Positions 58,751 through 64,000 of a stretch of 64,000 bases of DNA are shown piece after piece (position 1 is the stretch's first letter; each line of letters starts with the position of its first letter). The DNA is from Pirellulales bacterium (GTDB taxonomy: Bacteria; Planctomycetota; Planctomycetia; Pirellulales; PALSA-1355). A model generated the notes under the pieces. It ran no database searches, was not told the origin of the DNA, and was given only the letters and a program-made list of their open reading frames with translations. A program made the translations under genes and the position numbers. The stretch spans positions 1 to 64,000 of the forward strand of contig JALHMI010000018.1 of assembly GCA_022844125.1 (NCBI GenBank). The letters are read 5' to 3'.

Positions 58751-59860
58751 ATGCGCACCAGATCAATACTGTTGTTGGCGTTGGCACTAGGCTGCGGGCT
58801 CGTGGCCTCGATTGGCATCAGCCAATTCATGGACGCGCGCTCCAAGGGAGGCGAAGGCGAGGAGAAACAACCCGTCTTCGTGGCGATGGCCGACATCCGC
58901 CCCAACGAGGAACTCACCGCCCAGAACGTCAAGCTCGAGGAGTGGCCCAAGAAGATCATTCCCCAGGGCGCGCTCACCCGGCTCGAAGACGTCGAAGGCA
59001 AACGCACCCGCCTGAAACTCTTCGCCGGCGAACCGATCCTGGCCTCGAAGATCCTCAGCGCCGATGACCTCACCGGCGCAGCTCGCGACATTCCGCCCGG
59101 CTACCGCGTGGCTTACGTGCGCGTCGATCCCGTCAGTGGCTCGAGCAACCTGATTCTGCCCGGCGATCGGGTGGACGTGCTCGTATATCGCAATCCCAAC
59201 AGCAACGACGACCAGGCCACCGCGGCCAAGATCGTGATCCAAGACCTGAAGGTCTTTGCCGTCGATACGCAAACCGAAAGCAAGTTCACCGCCACTCGCG
59301 ACGAAACGACCGAGCCGATTACCGCCAAGACCATCGGGTTGCTAGTCACGCCACAACAGGCCGTAATCCTGCACGCTGCCCAGGAGATCGCCGGCACGCT
59401 GCGGCTCGTGCTGCGGAATCCCGAGGACGACGTCCAGGTCGTCGATCACGAGGCGTCGCTCAGCGACATCTTCGGCGGTGAACAGAAAAAGGGCGATCGG
59501 GTGGCCGAAAAGGAAATGCCCCAGAAGGAAACTGCGGACCTTACCAGCTTCCTCGACCAGCAACATACTGGCGCCGCTGGCAGCGCCCCCGTGCCACCCA
59601 CGCCGCCGCTTCCGGGCCACGGCCAGTCGATGCTTGTGATGATGGGTTCCGAACTGGTGAGAATCGACATCCCCGGCTTCGGCCAACTCCCGATCATTCA
59701 AACGGAACAAGGCCCGTCCAACCTGGGCGGAGACCAGCCGTCGATTGATTTCGACGGTGGAAGTGAAAGTGACTTCAGCCCCACACCGCCTGCGGAGGAT
59801 GGGGAGTCGCTCGACGAGTCGGGTCAGGATGAGTCCGGCTCTTCGAACGAAGCGAACTGA
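58751..59860 (+). CDS. cpaB: Pilus assembly protein CpaB/RcpC
   Basis: 369 residues. An N-terminal membrane span (ILLLALALGCGLVASIGI) is followed by a SAF-type domain (FVAMADIRPNEELTAQNVKL) and the CpaB pattern YRVAYVRVDPVSGSSNLILP, GDRVDVLVYR. The C-terminus carries an acidic, Pro/Ser-rich tail (DGESLDESGQDESGSSNEAN). CpaB/RcpC sits in the periplasm between inner-membrane and secretin parts. Confidence 0.85.
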   Translation: MRTRSILLLALALGCGLVASIGISQFMDARSKGGEGEEKQPVFVAMADIRPNEELTAQNVKLEEWPKKIIPQGALTRLEDVEGKRTRLKLFAGEPILASKILSADDLTGAARDIPPGYRVAYVRVDPVSGSSNLILPGDRVDVLVYRNPNSNDDQATAAKIVIQDLKVFAVDTQTESKFTATRDETTEPITAKTIGLLVTPQQAVILHAAQEIAGTLRLVLRNPEDDVQVVDHEASLSDIFGGEQKKGDRVAEKEMPQKETADLTSFLDQQHTGAAGSAPVPPTPPLPGHGQSMLVMMGSELVRIDIPGFGQLPIIQTEQGPSNLGGDQPSIDFDGGSESDFSPTPPAEDGESLDESGQDESGSSNEAN

Positions 59861-60015
59861 GAGAAGTGAGAGCGGCCCGCCAGCAGGCGAGTCATTCGCA
59901 AAGACGGATCCAGCTTAAGGTAACACCACGCGGCAAAAGGATTTGCCGTGGCAGAACGTGATCCCAGGTTGGCGGCAATCACGCCACCGGTCGCGCTACT
60001 ACAAGGATTCCAAGG

Positions 60016-61818
60016 ATGGTACTGCTTCGATTTGGCCGGGCCGGCCGTACGGCTCTGGTGGCGGCGCTCCTGCTCTCGGTAACGCTTTCTGCCCGTGGGC
60101 AGCAACAGCCGTCGCAGCCCCAACCCGACTACCCGGCCGTCACGCAGAAGATCGAGGCCGCCAACACCAAAGTCGAGTTGCGCGTTCACGACAGCCGCAT
60201 CTTGACAATGGACTCCGACATTCCCCGGGCCCAGGTCGGCAATCCCGAACTCCTGGCCTTCACCGTCATCTCGGCCAATGAGGTGCAGATCCACGCCAAG
60301 AAGGCGGGCATCACTTCGGTCAACCTCTGGGACAAAAACAACCAGGCCCACACCGTCGATGTTGTCATCGTCGGCGACGTCCGCGAGCTGGAAGGACTGC
60401 TCAAGTCGCAGTTCCCGGCCGCCTCGATCAAGCTTTTCTCCACCCAGGCGTCGACCCTGGTCCTCTCCGGGTATGTCGACCGCGCCGACCACGTCAATAC
60501 CATCATGCGGATTGCCGAGGACTACTACCCCAAGGTGATCAACAACATGGTCGTGGGCGGCACCCAGCAGGTGCTCCTGCACGTCAAGGTGATGGAAGTC
60601 TCCCGCACGCAACTTAAGAACCTTGGCTTCGACTGGGCCTACTTTTCCGAAAGCGGTTTCGTTACGTCCACGGCCGCCGGCGTGATCTCGCAGAACCCTG
60701 CGGCCGCCTTGTTTCGCGGCCCAGCTTCGTTTGGCACCAGCGCCCTCAATCAACCCACGATGCAGTTTGGCATCGTCAACGATGGCAGCGGCTTCGTCGG
60801 CTTTCTCGAAGCGCTCAAACGCGAAAACCTCGTGAAGATCATGGCCGAGCCAAATCTGGTAACCGTCAGTGGGCGACCGGCCAGCTACCAGGTCGGTGGC
60901 GAAGTCCCGTACCCGCAGCCCACCGGCTTCGGTAACATCGCCATCGACTTCAAACCGTTTGGTACGATGATCGACTTCGTGCCCATCGTGCTGGGCCAGA
61001 ACTCCGTGCGGCTGGAAGTCCGTCCGCAGGTACTCGAACTCGACGAAAGCCTCGGTATCCTCGTGGCCGGCACCTCCGTGCCCGGTTTCACCAGCCGCTA
61101 CGTCGACACCGGCGTCGAAATGAAGTTTGGCCAGACGCTGGCAATCGCCGGTTTGCTCCAGCAGAAGCAGCGCATGGAACGGCGCGGCGTGCCGGGGCTC
61201 ATGGACCTGCCCTACGTTGGCGCCGCTTTCCGTCGGACCTCTCAGGAAGTCGAAGAAGTCGAACTTCTGATCCTGGTCCGGCCGGAGCTTGTCGAAGCCA
61301 TGGACCCCGACCAGGTGCCCAATTGCGGTCCCGGTTTGAACTCTCAGGTTCCGGACGATTGCGGTCTGTACTGGAAGGGCTACATCGAAACGCCGGTTCA
61401 GCCCTACGGCCCCGAAGGCCACGGTCCCGGCCAGATGCAGCCGGGCGGTCCGCTGGATGGCCCGGGCATGGAAGGCGGCTTCGGTCCGGAGCAGGTTCCC
61501 GTGCCGCCCGCCGACGGACGACCCGTGCCGATGCCGCCTGGCGAGCGGCAACCGGTGCCCGATCCGCAGGCGGCAAATCGTGGTCCTGCCGTCCGGCCCG
61601 GCGAGGTCGTGATCAGCGATCGGCCCGTGGGGCAGCCGGTGGGACAGTCGCAGATGGCTCCCAGTTCTCGGCGAATTCCCGCCGGGCAGCCCGCCACCGC
61701 GCGGACTCGTCCCTACAATCCGTCCCCCGGGCAAAGTCCACCCAGCCCGCGCTCCGCAAACGCCAATTCCTCGCCACCCGGCTTCATCGGCCCTCTGGGC
61801 TATGAGGTAAAGAAGTAA
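60016..61818 (+). CDS. cpaC: Tad secretin CpaC/RcpA
   Basis: 600 residues. A signal peptide (about 1-28) precedes a BON/N0-type region and repeated secretin blocks (VELRVHDSRILTMDSDIPRA, TLVLSGYVDRADHVNTIMRI), then the secretin channel (AEPNLVTVSGRPASYQVGGE, TSRYVDTGVEMKFGQTLAIA, and GLLQQKQRMERRGVPGLMDL). The last about 150 residues are Pro/Gly-rich, far beyond ordinary RcpA proteins, and probably exposed. It forms the outer-membrane pilus channel. Confidence 0.9.
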   Translation: MVLLRFGRAGRTALVAALLLSVTLSARGQQQPSQPQPDYPAVTQKIEAANTKVELRVHDSRILTMDSDIPRAQVGNPELLAFTVISANEVQIHAKKAGITSVNLWDKNNQAHTVDVVIVGDVRELEGLLKSQFPAASIKLFSTQASTLVLSGYVDRADHVNTIMRIAEDYYPKVINNMVVGGTQQVLLHVKVMEVSRTQLKNLGFDWAYFSESGFVTSTAAGVISQNPAAALFRGPASFGTSALNQPTMQFGIVNDGSGFVGFLEALKRENLVKIMAEPNLVTVSGRPASYQVGGEVPYPQPTGFGNIAIDFKPFGTMIDFVPIVLGQNSVRLEVRPQVLELDESLGILVAGTSVPGFTSRYVDTGVEMKFGQTLAIAGLLQQKQRMERRGVPGLMDLPYVGAAFRRTSQEVEEVELLILVRPELVEAMDPDQVPNCGPGLNSQVPDDCGLYWKGYIETPVQPYGPEGHGPGQMQPGGPLDGPGMEGGFGPEQVPVPPADGRPVPMPPGERQPVPDPQAANRGPAVRPGEVVISDRPVGQPVGQSQMAPSSRRIPAGQPATARTRPYNPSPGQSPPSPRSANANSSPPGFIGPLGYEVKK

Positions 61819-61917
61819 GGGTCGCGGGCTTCCCGTGATCATTACGGCGACAACAGGCTGGCGGTCCAAGGGGCTCAACCGCCAGCCAGGAATCTGCTTG
61901 GACGAGACGGAACATTC

Positions 61918-63144
61918 ATGAGCAACGTCCTGCGCTTGGCTATCGTTGACCCGGTCGACAGTTCCCGCGAGGCCCTCAAGGGCACGCTGCTGGGAATGAA
62001 CACCGTCTGGCTCGAGGCTGAATGCTCGCGCTATGAGTTTTTCTCCGACGTTGTGGCCCAGACCCATCCCGACGTGGGCATCGTCTCGCTCAATCAGAAT
62101 CCCGAGAAAGCCCTCGAGCTGGTCAACCAGCTTCACGAGACCTCGCCCGAGTGCGCGATCGTCGTGATCAGCTCGTCGACCGACGGCAACCTGATCCTCC
62201 GAGCGATGCGCAGCGGCGTCAAGGAATTTCTGCCGCAGCCGGTTCGCCTGGAAGACCTGGTCGCGGCGCTCGAGCGCATCGGCGCGCAGCGCTTCGGCCG
62301 CGGCGATCGCACCCGGGGCAGTTCGGTCATCGCGGTCGCCGGCGCCACTGGCGGTGTGGGCTCCACGAGCCTGGCCGTGAACCTGGGCTGCGTGCTCGCC
62401 GCTAACCCGCGAAACACCGTCGCGCTTGTCGACGTGGATCTCTGCCTGGGCGACGCCGACGTGTTCCTCGACACGATCCCCGACTACACGCTGGTCGACG
62501 TCGCGCAGAATGTTACGCGACTCGACTTCACGTTGCTCAAGCGCTCGCTCACGAAACATTCCTCGGGCCTGTACTTGCTGCCGCGACCGGTGCAGCTTGA
62601 AGACGCGGTCCTGGTCACGCCCGACGACATGCGGCGCGTGATCGGTCTGCTCAAGGCCACGTTTACGCACCTGATTATCGACCTCTCGAAGAGTTACACG
62701 CCCATCGACCTGGTGGCGATGGAGATGTCGAATCAGGTGCTGCTCGTGACACAGCTCGACCTGCCGTGCCTGCGCAACATCGTGCGGCTGATGATGTCGT
62801 TCGGCCAGATGGAGTCGATCAAGGATAAGGTCAAGGTCATCGTCAATCGCGTGGGTCTCGACAGCCACATTGGCCTGAAGAAAGCCCAGGAAACAATCGG
62901 CCGCGAGATCTACTGGCAGATTCCCAACGACTATCGGACGATGGTCGAAGTTCGCAACAACGGCGTGCCACTGATGGAGCACGCCCCTAGGGCCGCGATC
63001 ACGCAGGCCATCATCCAACTCGCCGAAGCGCTCAACGGCGATCGCGACGCCCAGCAGGATCCCAAGGATCTTTCGACCCGCGCCCGCGCCGTCGAGAAGC
63101 TGCTCAGCCTCTGGCCCAGCCGCAAGGTCGCCGCCGAGAAGTAG
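61918..63144 (+). CDS. cpaE: CpaE/TadZ: receiver-like plus ParA/MinD-type ATPase
   Basis: 408 residues. Residues 5-125 resemble a response-regulator receiver (LAIVDPVDSSREALKGTL) lacking a clear phospho-Asp context. Residues 137-370 form a MinD/ParA-type ATPase with an altered Walker A GATGGVGST (Ser in place of the usual Lys), then VALVDVDLCLGDADVFLDTI and DLVAMEMSNQVLLVTQLDLP. TadZ/CpaE positions the pilus machinery at the cell pole. Confidence 0.85.
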   Translation: MSNVLRLAIVDPVDSSREALKGTLLGMNTVWLEAECSRYEFFSDVVAQTHPDVGIVSLNQNPEKALELVNQLHETSPECAIVVISSSTDGNLILRAMRSGVKEFLPQPVRLEDLVAALERIGAQRFGRGDRTRGSSVIAVAGATGGVGSTSLAVNLGCVLAANPRNTVALVDVDLCLGDADVFLDTIPDYTLVDVAQNVTRLDFTLLKRSLTKHSSGLYLLPRPVQLEDAVLVTPDDMRRVIGLLKATFTHLIIDLSKSYTPIDLVAMEMSNQVLLVTQLDLPCLRNIVRLMMSFGQMESIKDKVKVIVNRVGLDSHIGLKKAQETIGREIYWQIPNDYRTMVEVRNNGVPLMEHAPRAAITQAIIQLAEALNGDRDAQQDPKDLSTRARAVEKLLSLWPSRKVAAEK

Positions 63145-63482
63145 ATTCGCCCGACTCGGGCACCACGGCCGTGAGCGCGGCTCACCCGTGTTCTCCGTGC
63201 CACGCGGTCTGGCACTGAATCGACACGCGCCCCCCTCGCATCCCGCATAACCCGCACCTTGCGTCGGCGCATTCGCCGACTCTCGTGATCGTTCCTGCCC
63301 TGCGGATTCCGGGGAAAGGATGCAACTGCGAGCTATATTTCGATCGGGTAGAGACTGCGCGTGTCGGATGGCTCACGACGAGCACGATGCGTTTGAGCAT
63401 CAGACGCCGCGTTTCACCCGCGACAAAACATGCCCCGTTGTCTTTTGTCACGAAGGCAAACCAGCCAGGATTACCAGCCGCA
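63145..63482. other. Gap between cpaE and cpaF
   Basis: About 340 bp; short open frames only, no motif or terminator recognised. Confidence 0.3.
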
Positions 63483-64000
63483 ATGAAGCCGACCACTCTC
63501 CGTTCCGAAGATTCGAAGTCCGCCGAGTTCGACAATCTCAAGCGCAAGATCCACGGCAAGCTGGTCGACAAGCTTGACCTGACGCGCGTGGGTGAGCTCG
63601 AAGGCGACGTTCTGCGCCGCGAGATACGCCTGGTTGTCGAGCATCTGTGCGACACCGAAGACACGCTGCTCAATCGCAATGAACGCGAGCGACTCGTCGA
63701 CGAAGTGCTCGACGAAACCTTCGGCCTCGGTCCGCTTGAGTTGCTGCTGAAGGACCCGACGATCAGCGATATCCTGATCAACGGTCCCAAGAACATCTAC
63801 GTGGAACGTCGCGGCAAGATGGAAAAGACCGCCGTCACGTTCCGCGACAACAACCACCTGATGCAGATCATCGATCGCATCGTGTCGAAAGTCGGCCGGC
63901 GCGTCGACGAAGTCTGCCCGATGGTGGACGCCCGACTCACGGACGGCTCCCGCGTGAACGCGATCATTCCGCCCTTGGCCCTCGACGGGGCCGCGGTTTC
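63483..64000 (+). CDS. cpaF: Tad secretion ATPase CpaF/TadA, 3' part missing
   Basis: 172 codons seen before the window edge. ATG 63483; no strong ribosome site. The N-terminal domain of CpaF is clear: LIRLVVEHLCDTEDTLLN-like DVLRREIRLVVEHLCDTEDT, VLDETFGLGPLELLLKDPTI, SDILINGPKNIYVERRGKME, IIDRIVSKVGRRVDEVCPMV and DARLTDGSRVNAIIPPLALD. The Walker region lies beyond the edge. The enzyme powers pilus extension. Confidence 0.9.
   Translation, partial: MKPTTLRSEDSKSAEFDNLKRKIHGKLVDKLDLTRVGELEGDVLRREIRLVVEHLCDTEDTLLNRNERERLVDEVLDETFGLGPLELLLKDPTISDILINGPKNIYVERRGKMEKTAVTFRDNNHLMQIIDRIVSKVGRRVDEVCPMVDARLTDGSRVNAIIPPLALDGAAV

Noticed and set aside
59824-63018. 1064-residue minus-strand frame opposite cpaC and cpaE
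   Set aside because: Long antisense frame caused by high GC and strong codon bias; His/Arg-rich shadow with no domain, while the plus-strand genes are well supported.

Overview
The window looks like a GC-rich chromosome segment of a planctomycete (most likely Pirellulales). This is inferred from the chromosomal half: a DUF1573 protein with an SCGC motif, a Tat-like DUF362 protein, a DUF5989/SGNH-hydrolase pair, and a Tad pilus locus whose secretin carries a long Pro/Gly-rich tail. No database search was possible, so names rest on motifs, gene order and family knowledge.

Positions 1 to about 40.6 kb are a lambda/HK97-type siphovirus-like prophage read almost entirely on the minus strand. The integrase end lies next to a tRNA-Arg(ACG) gene (40602-40675); the other end is outside the window. 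In order of transcription: (i) integrase, 38.3-39.4 kb. (ii) A tightly coupled early operon, 32.1-38.3 kb, with a DnaD/O-like replication protein carrying palindromes, an HD nucleotidase, a CsrA homologue, two ribbon-helix-helix proteins and several small Cys/His zinc-binding proteins, three of them probable paralogues. (iii) A control/moron block, 30.0-32.0 kb, with a FliA-like sigma factor, a Tat-signal protein and a membrane protein. (iv) A lysis/host-interaction block, 25.2-29.8 kb, with a permuted NlpC/P60-like peptidase, a membrane-anchored trypsin-like protease, a membrane-anchored DRGH nuclease and a holin-like protein. (v) The virion operon, from 24.9 kb down to position 1: small and large terminase, zinc-ribbon protein, ParB-methyltransferase, a two-gene cassette with its own terminator, gpW, portal, a protease-linker-capsid fusion, connector and tail genes, a gene ending in an A9 slippery site just before a short tape measure, a sialidase-LamG tail protein, a large hub-like protein and a Thr-rich fibre-like protein that runs off the window.

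Positions 40.7-64 kb are host chromosome: DUF5989 and SGNH/TPR proteins, a possible leader peptide/attenuator before a DUF1573 gene, a SpoIIE-type phosphatase, small membrane proteins, an MFS nucleoside transporter, and a cell-envelope cluster (GT-C-like proteins on the plus strand; a minus-strand operon of a terpene-cyclase-repeat protein, DUF362 protein, YfhO-like protein and GT2). From 57.4 kb a Tad/Flp pilus locus begins: flp, cpaA, cpaB, cpaC, cpaE and a cpaF cut by the window edge.

The features most worth a second look are the -1 frameshift site ahead of the tape measure, palindromes inside the replication gene that could be the phage origin, the single-chain protease/scaffold/capsid, and the phage-borne CsrA plus sigma factor. 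No CRISPR array, rRNA or insertion sequence was seen.
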